DNA of 64,000 nt from assembly GCA_022578965.1 (NCBI GenBank), contig MU400519.1:124001-188000 (forward strand). The letters are read 5' to 3'. Each line of letters begins with the position of its first letter. The first letter of the stretch is position 1. Shown one piece after another: positions 1-13,600 of the stretch. The translations under genes and the position numbers were made by a program. The notes under the pieces are model-generated. The model worked only from the letters and a program-made list of their open reading frames with translations. It was not told where the DNA came from and did not search any database. Origin of the DNA: Xylaria sp. FL1777 (Eukaryota > Ascomycota > Sordariomycetes > Xylariales > Xylariaceae).

Positions 1-188
1 TGCTACTTTTTTCGTGGATGCCCTTAACAGTTTATGGGGACTGCTCGTCATATCCACCCGTGCCATATCCTGCTTTTGATACTCCAAACATAATCAAACT
101 TCTACCAACCGTTTTGCGCTGCAATATGCCATTGTTACCTTTTTTCTTTTACCTCTCTCCATAATTCTTACACAACATCTTTGACGCT

Positions 189-1655
<1,467 letters not shown>

Positions 1656-3627
1656 ATTGATGCTGACGGTTGGATCCCAAATGGAATGGTGCAGTATTCG
1701 AAATGACTGGCCCTCTGAGGTTTGAGGATTGCAACAATCGAGCCAACGATGCCACACTGGGAAACAAGGCTGGGTTGCGATGCAAGCTCGGTTTGTTACA
1801 CTCTAATGGATTGACACCTCGGGATGACGTGGAATTATATTGGCCGAGAAGACACGATGGGATGCGGGAAGGGAAACGGGTATCTTAAGAGGGAGTGTAA
1901 GATAAATCAGGTTAGGCAAAGGTAGGCAAAGGTCAGGAATGTCGTATCATAGGCTGCTTTCTAGGAGATGTATCTTGAGAAATGAGTCAGTCATAGAAAC
2001 AACCCAAAAAAAAAAAAAAGTCGTAAGTGAGTTTAGGTAGTACATGTATGTCCTAAGTCGGCCAATGGTTGTGTACCTAAATGGGTACCTCGTTTGGAGG
2101 GGTAAACATCACTGGTAAGGAGGGGTTAAGTACCTACCTACCTAGGTACCTTCTAAGGTAGACAGGAAGGCTCGGATTTTTTTGGAAATTTTAAATTTGC
2201 TTCACCCCAATTATCTATACAATAGTTAAATTTTCAGATCTAGTATTAGAAATCAAAGACAATATATAGGTACCTAGGTAGCAGGCATATTCATTCCAGT
2301 AGAACCTACCTAGGTAGTTGGAAGTCATGTCAACCTAACAATCTACAAAGCCGGTGACGGAACGCGCCCCTCCAACTGCGGAAAGAGCTACATAGTATCT
2401 TGGCAGTAGCTACATAGGTACTTACCTTACTTACCTAGGTACTACCTAGGTAGTACATATACCTGAGAGGTCACCTAAGGACCTTACAAAAACTTCAGGG
2501 AGCGTCCAATCACACAATAGCTGAATCTCAGCATATGGTGTCTTACACCGTTCAAACCTCAAATCTCAACTTTCAATTTTCAACCTTCAACCTTCAACCC
2601 TTCCCCCCCGGCGCTGTTGTACTTCTCTAGAGGTGTACCTAACTGTTTTTAACTCATGCAGTCGACTGCCCACCTAACTGGACACAATTACTTACATCGC
2701 TTGACATCATATGTACTAGGTAGGTTACATGCCATTCCAACTCACCGCCGTTCTACTCTCGGTCCAATAGCATCATGTGCCCGCACCACGTCGCTCCATT
2801 GCATCTTGCCAAAGGATGCATATATGGCCGGCTTCTTTGGCTCCCTTAGCTTCCTTTCAATCCTGACATGCGGGAATCGGCTATCCTCCCGCTCACTAAC
2901 ATCTCAAAGTGGCATCATGTCTCTACATAGCACCTGGGAATAAGCAGCGCGAAGGAAATCGCATACATATTTGGTGATGACACAACAACCATATACCCAG
3001 CAGTATATCATATATATGCATACACCCGTGGTGCAGCCGAAAGCCAGTTCGTGGCTTACCCATCCTACCCGAGGCTGTATCCTCTTCCGTTGTCCCGCGC
3101 AGAGGACCCGGCCGTCCCTCTTGCGCCGCCATTAGGAGAATGGTGACGAGAGCAGCAAAGCCACAAAACGTACCACGAGCAAATACCATCGAAGTTGCGT
3201 TATAGGCGACCACCTATCCAGCTAGGCTGTCTAGGCAAGCTATGAGGCATATCATCAAGTAGAGTCTTTTTATATGCCTAACTAAGCCGATAACTCTGAC
3301 GACCGTGGTCCTCATCTCCAATTTCGACATCCACTATGGATTTCTTAAATTTTAGCAGGTCAGGCAAAGAAGGATATATAGAGGTGATATCTATCTAATC
3401 CATAATAGACGCTAAGTACGGCTAAATGCTGTCAAAGTTCCTAGAATACAACGGAGCCTGCCTATCCGTAGTTGGGGAAATCCCCACAGCATGAGGCTTC
3501 ATAAACAGAATAAATATCCCAATGGACGCCGCCAATGCTATTGTTTTTCGTAGAGTCATCGTCTTGGCATTCTTTATGTTTGCGCCGAAGAACACAGATA
3601 CCCTGGCACTCACTAGTTTACTTGAAG
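1656..3627. other. Intergenic region rich in TACCTAGGTA palindromes
   Basis: No credible gene seen. It holds the DAHP synthase promoter and, at about 2050-2470, a dense run of overlapping TACC/GGTA palindromes such as TACCTAGGTA and GTACCTAGGTAG. The short open frames here have no family signature or splice support. The 3' part is upstream of the hydrolase gene. Confidence 0.6.
1983..1989. promoter_or_regulatory. CPC1/GCN4-type site (TGACTCA) upstream of DAHP synthase
   Basis: A perfect TGACTCA (TGAGTCA on the + strand) sits about 330 bp upstream of the DAHP synthase start. Established knowledge: the bZIP activators Gcn4 (yeast) and CPC1/CpcA (filamentous fungi) bind this site, and yeast ARO3/ARO4 are under general amino acid control. 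The role here is inferred from position and gene identity. Confidence 0.55.
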
Positions 3628-5043
3628 ATGATGATGGGCATGAGACTCAAGTTGCTATCCGCAGTAGCTTGTCTTCTATGGACAACGTACGTGGTCGGAT
3701 CCCCGTTATACGTCGAGAAATTGGAGAAGAGACAAGATGCGGATTCTCACTGGGTCGCCACGTGGACGTCAATGCCACAGTTGGTCGAACAAAGCAATCT
3801 CCCTCCGTCACCCTTCGTAAGTACAAGAGTCTCATCGAGTTGAAAGCGTGAGATTCGGTGCCTTACGTTCTAGCATAGACGGGATCCGGTGTATTCAAGG
3901 ACGCTACGTTGAGACAAACACTCCACATGTCCATTGGTGCCGAGAGAATCCGTATCCAGATCTCCAACACGTTTGGTGGTAGTGCCTTACCTATCACAGC
4001 CGCGTCCGTGGCGTTTCCTATAGGTGGCGCGGCCGGTGTCAGCGGCATCGATACTACAACTCTCAGAGGGCTCACATTCAATGGCTCAAGCTCAGTGAAC
4101 ATACCTCAGGGCCAGGTAGTTTATACAGACCCTATCGACGTCACGATCAAACCACAGTCTATGATCACGGTCACTCTCTACTCTCAAGCGGGTCAGTCTG
4201 GAACCAGCATTACAGGCCATCCTGGCAGTCGTACAACTTCGTGGATGCAACAAGGGAACCACGTCAACGCATCAACCGTGACAGGGGCGAGCACTGCCCA
4301 TTGGTACTTTTTAAATGCGGTCGAGGCTTGGTCTCCAAAGTCGACAGTGGCCTTGGTGATTCTCGGCGATAGTATCACAGACGGCCGTGGTAGCACCGAC
4401 AACGAGAACAACCGGTTAGGCCGACCGCAATTTGAAACGATGCTCAGATGAAGACTAACTAACCAAACTGCGCAACAGATGGCCGGATTTACTTCTCGCC
4501 AGAATGCAGAAAGAAAATATCACCAACATTGCCGTGGTCAACCAAGCCGCGGGCGGGAACGCAGTTCTAACAGGAGGGCTGGGGCCGCCGTTGCTGCAAC
4601 GTTACAAGCGTGATCTCCTTGCGACAGCGGGAGTCAAATATGGCCTTATCTTCGAAGGCGTGAATGACATCGGTGGCGCGTCAGCGGACTCAGGCACACA
4701 GTCGCGGATTAGCAGCAGCCTAGACTCAGCTTTCAAGACGATCGCGACGGACGCCAAGGCGGCGGGCATCACGATGTTCGGGGCGACTATAACACCGTTC
4801 GGCGGCAACGGCCAAGCGTATAGCAGCCCGGCGCGCGATACGGCACGGCAGACAGTGAATAGGTGGATCCTAGCCGGTGGCGACGGTAGTTTCGCCGCGT
4901 CGGTCGATTTTGCCAAGTTCCTGGCGAACCCATCGACTCCGGCCAACCTGGCCTCGCAGTACGACAGTGGCGATCATCTACACCCGAATCCAGCGGGCTA
5001 CCAAGCCATCGCGGATCAGTTCCCGCTAACCATCTTTAGATGA
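3628..5043 (+). CDS. Secreted SGNH/GDSL-family hydrolase (esterase/lipase-like)
   Basis: Likely an extracellular ester hydrolase. Model: exons 3628-3816, 3879-4414 and 4479-5043, introns of 62 and 64 bp, 429 residues. The N-terminus is a signal peptide (MRLKLLSAVACLLWTTYVVG) ending near a KR site (LEKR). Block I is GDSITDGRG (nucleophile Ser about 228), block II AGGN, block III GVND (Asn about 304), and block V DHLHP (Asp about 407, His about 410), so the full SGNH set is present. Conserved DATLRQT and NRWPDLL are restored across the two introns. Several ATGs cluster at the start (3628, 3631, 3634, 3640) and the exact one is uncertain. The substrate is unknown. The family includes rhamnogalacturonan acetylesterase-like and lipase-like members, and the sequence alone does not separate them. 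Confidence 0.87.
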
Positions 5044-5366
5044 GATAATGAAACAATGAAGAAAATTATGTATACTGTCCACCTCAAGAATATTTATTGC
5101 CTCTCTCACCTTATTATGCAGGAATGCGTGTCGTGTTAGATACTCGATGATAGATAAGGGCTAAAAGAATGCCAACTACTATCTGGAGCAAACAATATAA
5201 TGTGAAGACTTCTTAGAAAACAAGTCAGACAGAAACAAACAATAGCTACACCTCTTTTGCCCCCATCACCCCCACGGAATCCATGCTGTCTCCCTTCAAG
5301 AGAAAGATATTCGTATATATATATAAGTATAGAGGAACGTGACAAAAAGAGCAAAATTGAACGCAG
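5044..5366. other. Intergenic spacer between hydrolase and tRNA
   Basis: AT-rich 3' flank of the hydrolase gene. It includes a short TATATA run near 5310. No gene seen. Confidence 0.6.
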
Positions 5367-5461
5367 CGCCCCAGGCGGGGGTCGAACCCGCAGCCTTCGG
5401 ATGACGTCACTTTTCAATGAATATAAAAGTCCGACGCTCTAACCAATTGAGCTACCAGGGC
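5367..5461 (-). tRNA. tRNA-Lys(UUU) with a 21-nt intron
   Basis: A complete cloverleaf can be drawn. The acceptor stem is GCCCTGG/CTGGGGC with two wobble pairs, and the D stem is GCTC/GAGC with an AATTGGTTA loop. The anticodon stem is TCGGA/TCCGA with mature loop CTTTTAA, and the T arm is GCGGG-TTCGACC-CCCGC; the discriminator base is G. The anticodon is TTT (Lys). A 21-nt insertion follows position 37 and contains AAAAG, which can pair with the anticodon loop as in canonical nuclear tRNA introns. The gene carries no encoded CCA, as expected for a eukaryote. Confidence 0.92.
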
Positions 5462-7490
5462 CATGACACTGTGTTGTCTTATCGTGTTTCAACATTGTGA
5501 TGTTTACAGATGAGAGACAAACCTGACGCGATTATCTTCTTGAATGAAATCATCTAGATAATGAGCAGCTTAATGGTTATCTCCTATGCTAAGTTACTAA
5601 TTTTCTGCTCTTAGGAAGTTCTTAATCAATGAGTGTTGGTATAACGTCCAAGCATCCCCAGCTTTGTTTCAGGGGGAAATATTAACTTGAAAGTTGCTCT
5701 ACAGACACCCGCAGTACCTGAGACAAGTGCTTTGCAGACAGTTACCATTCCGCCGCGTACGTCTGGGAAAAAACCGTTCAGGGAATGTAAAGATTTGGAG
5801 CTCTCGCAAGAGATAGTTGCTCCGAGTCGAGTGCTTCAATGTGACCACCAGAGAAATATCCAAATTCGGGCTTTCGATTAAGACCTCGCGCAGTTGTCTT
5901 GACTACATTTCATCTGCGCTATGTGTTGGAACACCTTGTCTAGTTCTAAGGCAAATTTGAATCCCGATTCCGTGATATTTTCTATATTAGGGCTAAGCCG
6001 AACTAGAACGTGCTTTACATATATGTAAAGCCGGTTTATGGACTGTATCTGATGGCAGCGGCCCCGTAAAGTATTCTTAGCCAATACAAACTTGTTCAGC
6101 ACACATCGAACGTTTACTGCAAGAAAGTCGTAGTCGTCCAAGCGCTCTGTGATGGTGCGGAGTGACTTTGACCGTCTGCTCTATACCACCGTTCCGGACA
6201 ATAATTGTGTGATCTCGATATCCGTGTTAGTTGGGAATGCGTCAAGGCGTACGAAAGCTGGCGGGTGTCCAGGCTACTATCGGTCTACTAATTGCACTTC
6301 GTCGTCAGCCGACAGGACGGGATGTCCATCTCTCTTAGAAGGGCCCTTCGAAGTACCTGTACTTGTTTTACTTCGTTTATTCGCCAGAGGGCTTCAATGA
6401 TTGAATGGCCATTTATGTAAGTGACCAGGTTTCCCTGCTGCTTTCCTGCCGCCTTATTATGGCCTGTGCTTCTGAAGGTACCATGTTACCTACAGATAGC
6501 CTATAGGTACCAGCCAGGCAGGCGGTAGGTAGGTACTTATTCTGCCGGTCCTCACCGCTCTCAATCTCACTATATATACTTGTCCCGTCCTCCCATCTCT
6601 CGGTCTCTCTTCTCCTTCCTTCTTCATACTTACCTTGGAGGGAGAGACGGGGGCTCAACAATCCCCATCCTCAGGGCTGGCGGGCCTGCATTGCACATCG
6701 TGGTTGCCTTCCGCCTTTTGTCGATGCCTCGTGTGTCCCAATCTCCTCAATTTTTGATTTTCTACTTGATCTTGTCATTTTCATTGCAGTCGTCACCGCG
6801 TGTGGCGATGCGAAGAAGAAGACTGAAATTTGACCTCTTGAAATATTATGTTGCTGATGGTCACGTCACCAGGGTAAATGTTGGTATCGATAAATGATAC
6901 CACAGACCTGATTTATGGCTTTCTCATCACGATGGATGACACCAAGCTGCAACTGAAGGAGAGTATGCTTGTTTCTAAAGCACAGTAACATCGATAGGCT
7001 AGCTATTGCCTGCAGTAGCTCACGTCACGCGTCTTGTCGAGGTGATGGTTATCCTGTTAACTTTTGCCAACCAGCATCCTCTCGCTTTCAGATCGTGAAG
7101 AGACTAAGTTAGACCACCTTGTGGCCCGGATAGGTGAGCTCTGATTTCACAAGTAATGACACTGTTAGCTTTATCCCGTTTATTACTACGGCCGACATTT
7201 CACCTTTGATGCTGTTCACGGGTTCTAGTTTATATCACCAAACAAACACATGCAGGAAAGCGCGTAGATAATTGATAATTTCTTCATAATCTTCGTAACT
7301 TTGCAGGGACGTCGGAACGAGAGTCGCCTAGTCAGTACCTATACCATCCGCTGTCTTGGTGAAAGGGGATAGAGACAAGAAACGAAAAAGAAATGAAGAA
7401 AAGAAAAGACAAGCGTACGTAGGCATATACCAACACCCACGAGAAGAATACTAATCTTACTACCTCCGAACAATCCATCCCCGTCGTGAA
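5462..7490. other. Intergenic region left of the polyketide cluster
   Basis: About 2 kb without a supportable gene. Open frames up to about 105 codons occur on both strands but lack motifs, splice partners and coding-like composition. TACC/GGTA-type palindromes occur around 6480-6540. A weak minus-strand frame at 5878-6141 (87 codons) matches no family I know. Confidence 0.5.
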
Positions 7491-7570
7491 TCACGAAACC
7501 ACAAAATCACAAAACCACAAAATCACGAAACCACAAAATCACGAAGCCACAAAATCACGAAGCCACAAAA
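7491..7570. repeat. Tandem repeat, five 16-bp units, 3' of the PKS
   Basis: Five head-to-tail copies of TCACGAAACCACAAAA with single-base variants (A/G at the seventh or eighth base) fill 80 bp. The array starts about 105 bp beyond the PKS stop codon, so it probably lies in or next to its 3' UTR. No coding meaning is seen. Confidence 0.9.
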
Positions 7571-7674
7571 TAGTCATCAAAAACATATATATAGCTAAGC
7601 CAACTCTGGAACAGAAAGAAGGAAAGGCGAACAAGAGAAAATAAAAGACAAACACGCTCCAGTGCTCAAGCCAG

Positions 7675-10600
7675 CTATCGCAAAAATCCCATGTCCCTCC
7701 AACTGCGCACATAAAGCCCAACCAGGTCCTTCCCCACAGGACCACAGCCGGCGAGGGTGACAGAGTGTTCGCGGGTCCGGGCCGTATCGAGGAGTAGCCC
7801 ACCACAAGACATTCGTACGAAATTATCCTCCAGGAAATCAACGAGTAAGATAGCCGGATTATCGCCCTCGTGCTCGCGGGCTCCAATATCTCTTGTATGG
7901 TCCTTGACCCTTTGGATCCATTCGCGTAGGGGTATCACGTTGTCTGCCCGAATATCTATGGCGGTCGCGAGGGTTGATAGTGTTTCCTGCCAGGGCTGCC
8001 TGATCGGGTTATCGATGTGGTAGACCGGGTATGGATGCTGCTCAGAGAGCAAGTCAGCGAGGGTGGCGGCGACGGTATCGACGGGGGTCCAGGAGAGCGT
8101 GCCGCGGAGGTCGGGGAGAGCGGCCAGGGTTTGCGACGACTTGCATAGGAACGACAAATGTTCCATCGGATTCCAGTAGCCGCTAGCACTTGATCCGGCA
8201 ATTTGGCCCGGTCGGACGACCATGGACCGGAAGCGGTCAGGGTGGTGATGCAGTGTTGCGTCGAGCATGAGTTCGCAGATGTACTTGGCGTCGCCATATC
8301 CCGTCGGCAGCACGGATTCGAGGGTCATTCGTTCCTCAGGAACGCACGGGTTTCCCGTCCAGATCGGCCAGTATCCGACAGTCGCAATGGATGACACGAA
8401 CTGGAAGGTAAATTTCTCTTGACCAGCCGGTTGTCGGCTTGAGACTGTCCCTGCGACGTCTAGGAGGTTTCGCATGATTTGTAGTTGCGGCTCGAATCGC
8501 TTAACGGGCCACTTGGCATTCATGAGCCACGCATTGTGGATGATATGGGTGGCGTTGTCCAATATATAGTTGTATACTTCATCTGATAGACCGAGGCGAG
8601 GCTTCGACAGATCTGTTTCGAAGACCCGCAGTTTGTCAAGGATGTCTTGACGAAGAGCGATTCCCTTCTGTGCTAGTGCTTGCAGTTGGCGGTCCGTGGC
8701 GCTGATCTCAAGCTTGCTACGTCGATTAAGACAGATTACGCCGGCTACGTCTGTGCGGCTGGATATGGTTGCAACGAGGTGTGATCCCAAGCTTCCCGTG
8801 CCTCCAGTAATGACGACGTAGGAGCCGGAACTAGAGCGTGTCGCAGCGGGACCGGCTGACGCATGTTGCAAGATGTCGTCAAAGCCATGCGTGAACTGCC
8901 GCACGTATTGATCAATGATGGCTTGCCGTACTATAAGGTTAGTAGGCCGGTTTGAAGAAGCGGGAGGAGGGGTCTCTAGTCTTTCGCACCTCGGGCTCGA
9001 TGCCATAGCAATAATCAGTTTCTCCTTCTTGTTCTCCGGCCGTTGACCGTCGGTCCAGTCGACATGTCCGTAGCCAACCGACTGGAGGTCCTTCTCCCAT
9101 CTCAACTCGTCCGCGACGGCGTGGGTGCGCCCATCGTCGAAAAACCACCAGCCCTCGAAGAGCCCGAATATCATGTCCACCCAGTACAACGTCCCGGTCA
9201 TCTCCAGCATCATTAGGAAGCCATCGGGCCGCAAGAGCTTGCGCATGTTGGCCGTCGACCCGCAGAGGCTGTGTGTCGCGTGGACTGCGTTGCTAGCGAT
9301 GATTATATGCTGAGTGCCCTCAAGGTCGGCCGCCGGTGCCTTTTCGATGTCGTGTGTTCGGTACTTCATGAATGGGTACGGCTTGAACTTCTTACGTGCA
9401 GCCGCAACAAAGGATGGGGCCAGGTCAGTAAACGTGTACTCTACGGGAATGTCGAGCGTAGCCAGAAGAGGGACAAGCCAACGAGTGGTTCCGCCAGTAC
9501 CGGCTCCCATCTCTAGAATCTTGAGCGGGCCGTCAGCCGCATGCAGCTTCGAAGCCAACCGGCCGAGGAAGTCCTCCATCTGCCTGTAGAAGATGCGGTT
9601 CAAGGGCCATTCGCCATACAGGCCCGAGACGAGTTCCCGACCTTCGGGTGTACCAAACACAAGTTTGATGCCATCCGTCTTGCCGAGCAAAACTTGCGCT
9701 AGGTTTGAGCCCGTGTAAAACGTCAACTTATCGGCCGTGTTCTGGTCTGGGAAGCGCTGGAGCAGCTCTTCTAATACCTGCCTGCTAGAGGCGGTGGGAT
9801 AGGGCACGCCGGTGCGCGTGATGTATGTGTCGTCGACAATGACGAGCTGTGCCTCCATCAGCATCTTGTAGAGATACTCTACTAATCGGCAATGCTCTTT
9901 CGGGTGCGATATGCGTGGGAACTTCTGGTTGGGCTCGGCATCACGAAGGACCACGCCTAGTTCCTCCAACGCCTCTAGAGTCAAGGCGATGCACATCTTT
10001 GTCTGCAGTGGCATAACGGTATCAACGTACTCGGTTTGACCATATTCGGCGATGCGTTCGTCGGTTAATGCCTTTGTCTCGTTGAATGCCTCCATTACAG
10101 TGGCAAAAGATAGCTTCAACTCGCCGCCAAGATCGAGCTCCAACTCTAGCCGGGGAGTCGTCCGACCCGTGGAGGGACCGTGTGACGAGGAGGTGATACT
10201 CTGTCTATCATCAGACTTGCCACTGCTACTCTCCTCACCATCTGAGGCGTAGTCACCATCGTCAACTAGCGCACCATTAACTCCCACGGCCTTTTGTACG
10301 CACTTGATCAATCCGGGAATGTCTATAATCTCCATCAACTCGGCCTCAGGTAGCGTGATATTGAATGCTCCCTCGATTTCGTGGGCCATCTCCATACCCA
10401 TGAGCGAATCAATGCCTAAATCAGGTAGCATACTGTCAGATTTGATCTCATGCATTTCAAGTCCCGACAGCTCCGCTAAGATCTCCTTGACCCTGCCAGT
10501 TACGTCTGGCTTGGGAGGTCCTTTCTTTGTTTTACTTAGAGGAGGCATTTGCAACGTCGTCGGTAGTAAATGTGGTTGTAGAGATTTCCCTGATGGCGTC

Positions 10601-13600
10601 TCAACCGTCACCGATGAATCGGAGGACGCCACACCTATCGAAGAGGGTTTTTTACCAAGTCCGGGTGTCAGTCGCGCCAGTAGCTTCTGCATGGTAAGCT
10701 TGGCTACCTTGACAAAGCTGATACCTAGGATTGCCTCAACGAGTGAGCCGTCATCCACATCGTAGACAAACACATCCGTTAAGAATGTTTTGTCAGAGGT
10801 TTGATGGTGAGAAGCTAGAACATGGTAGGCTTCTGGCTGCGTGTGTCCTTGTTGGGCCCTTGGCGAACGGATCCATCGTTCGATGCCTGTAGCGAGGAAG
10901 ATATCGGACGGAGATCGGCCTGTCATGCAGTTTACGTAGATACCACCCACCTGACAGACGGCTTCTGTCATGAATGCGTTGTCGACGCTCCCAGGCAGTG
11001 TTTTATGCTTCCTGGTGACGTATCCGGCAGAGTAGCTGCCGTGGGCGACAAGCTTTTGCAGTCCGCGATATTCGTCAGAATACTCAACAATCTCCGAGAA
11101 AATGTTGTAGATATTTCGATGGGAGAGTATCTCATCAACGTTGCCACTGTTCATCATCTCCACGTACTTACGGTGGTTCATGAACCTCCCGAGACGCGCA
11201 AATTCGAGCCTCAGCGATTCGTCGTCAGCGGCGCGGAACTCCAGTCTACCCGTAGTATGCAAAGATTTGCCATTATCACCGGATCCATCCGTACTAAATA
11301 TCTGGAAGCTCCAAGACTTTTCTAATCCCTGAGTTCTCTCTTCGGTTTCAATGAACACCTGACGCGCCGCATTGATACAGAGGGGCGATTGATTCTCGAC
11401 GAGGTGGACCTGAGGTTCTAGAGTAGCTGCCACAATCTCGGGCTGGATACTGCGTACTGCCTCGACAACGAGATCTAGCTGCACGATAGAAGGACAAATT
11501 GGTGCTGTCTGTGCAATAACGTGTCCAACGACGAACTTGTCGTAGAGAGGAATTGTAGTGTTTATCCGGAACCTCGCCAACCGGCTCTCGTTGTCTTGGT
11601 AGCCGACGAACGTCAGCAGGGTGTCGGGCAGCTTCTCTTCACTCGCCCCAGCCTTGGGCATCTCAATGACCTCTTTTGTCTGAGATGGTGCCTTCAACTC
11701 CAACCAGTGCCTAGAATCATCGAACTGATACGGCGGTAAGAGAAGCGGGGTGTGTTCGATTGACTGCATGGCGCAATGAGCCCAAAATTGTGCAGTCAGC
11801 CCAGCCTTCCACAGACTGACTGTGGCATCGACTAGGTTGTTCCATCCGTTGCTGCTCGTTATGTTCACGGCTTGGAAGTGAGATCCGCTCGGGTTCCCCA
11901 GAGCTTTACAGGCCATCGAGGTGATTGTGGAAGAGGAGCCAGCTTCGAGGAAGACAGCATGCGGGTAGCGTTGAACGAGACGCTGCAATGCGTGGTTGAA
12001 GAATACTGGCTGACGCATATGCTCCGGGACGAACTTAGCTGTGAACTTTCCTTGCATAGAGAACTCTGTTGCGCGTTCGATTGGGATTTTGGGCTCGCGG
12101 AACGTCAATTCCTGGGCATTCTCTTCCAGAGGAACCATCAGCGGGTCAACGAGGGCGCAATGGAACGCGTTGGTCACATTCAACTTCTTGGCGCGGATCG
12201 TATTTGTGGTCTTGGGTAACTTCGCAAGAGCATTCTCGACAGCGCTGATGGCCGCCTCAGAGCCGGCGAGCGTAAAACTCTTGGGTCCATTATAGCAAGC
12301 GATCGAGGCAGCCTTCCCGTCATCTAAAGAGCCAGCAGAAACATCGGCTAGCAATTTCTCGACGGTGGGCAGCTCCGATTCGATGGCCATCATGGCGCCC
12401 TTCTCGGAACCCCAAGCATCTTGAATCAGCACGGCGCGGCTGATTATCATCTTCATTGTGTCCTTTACTGATAATACGTGCGATATACAGAGAGCAGTGA
12501 GTTCGCCGAAGCTGTGGCCGACGATGGCACTGGGCTGAACGCCACAATCGATCCAGCTTCGAGCACAAGCATATTGACATGCAAAAAGGGCTGTCTGTAG
12601 CTTCACAATGCTTGTGATGGGCGAGCGTTCGAATATTGCAGGGAATATGCTTTCTATGCCTAGGGAACGGCCAATTGCATCGACGTCATCGAGATGCTTC
12701 CGCAGAAGTGGGATGGATTCATATAGATGGCGGTCCAGCCCAATATATCTTGAAACTTGTCCACCGAAGCATAATATGACTGGTCTTGAGGCCGGGCACT
12801 CCATGGACGTGACGGAGTCACCTCCGTTCTGGAAGGCCGCAAGTTTCTGCTGTAAGTCGCCTACTGAATCTACACTTAAAAATAAGCGCTGCTCCAGCCC
12901 CCGATTGGTCTGACCGGCAATGTTATATGCAACATTGGCAATAGACAGATCGTCCGCCAATGGTCTATTCAAATATGTCGTGAGGGCTCTAGTATACCTT
13001 CGTAGACTTTGATCATCGAGGCCACAAAACCAGAAAGGATACTTCAAGTCAGGCAGTGATGGCTTTGACCAGATGCTGGTGTCCGTCCTGTGTCTAGTCG
13101 CCAATGGTGACTCCGTAATCACAATGGAAGCATTGGACCCGGAGGCGCCATAGTTGTTGATAAGCGCCGCGCGGAAATCCACATCCCAAGGAAGTAAACT
13201 CGTTGGCACCCTCATATTGTCTGCTGGTGTTGCCTTAATGGTAGGGTTCATGGCAGAGAAGCTGGCTTGCGCGGGAATAGCGCCTTTGTTTATCATCAGT
13301 AACACCTTGATCATGGATATGATACCTGATGTGCATTCAACGTGGCCAACGAGGCCTTTAACCGAGCTAACTACCAGCGGGCTCGAGCGGACGGGGCCTC
13401 CGAAGACTTGCCTGATGCTATCGTACTCCGCTGGATCGCCTACAGCAGTGCCAGTACCGTGAGCTTCAACGACGGATATCTGGCCGGGCGTGAGCCGAGC
13501 TATTTTTGTCACCTCGCTGAAGAGATTGGAAAGCGATGGCACATTGGGGACGAATATAGGTGTACAGTTTTGGTTCTGCTGAACAGCTGTTCCTGCCACA

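Noticed and set aside
2656..3213. Overlapping frames of 95 and 96 codons on opposite strands
   Set aside because: No domain, no splice context, and they overlap each other; better read as intergenic DNA.
5878..6141. 87-codon minus-strand frame left of the cluster
   Set aside because: Composition is somewhat protein-like but no family was recognised and flanking exons could not be built; left out of the gene list.
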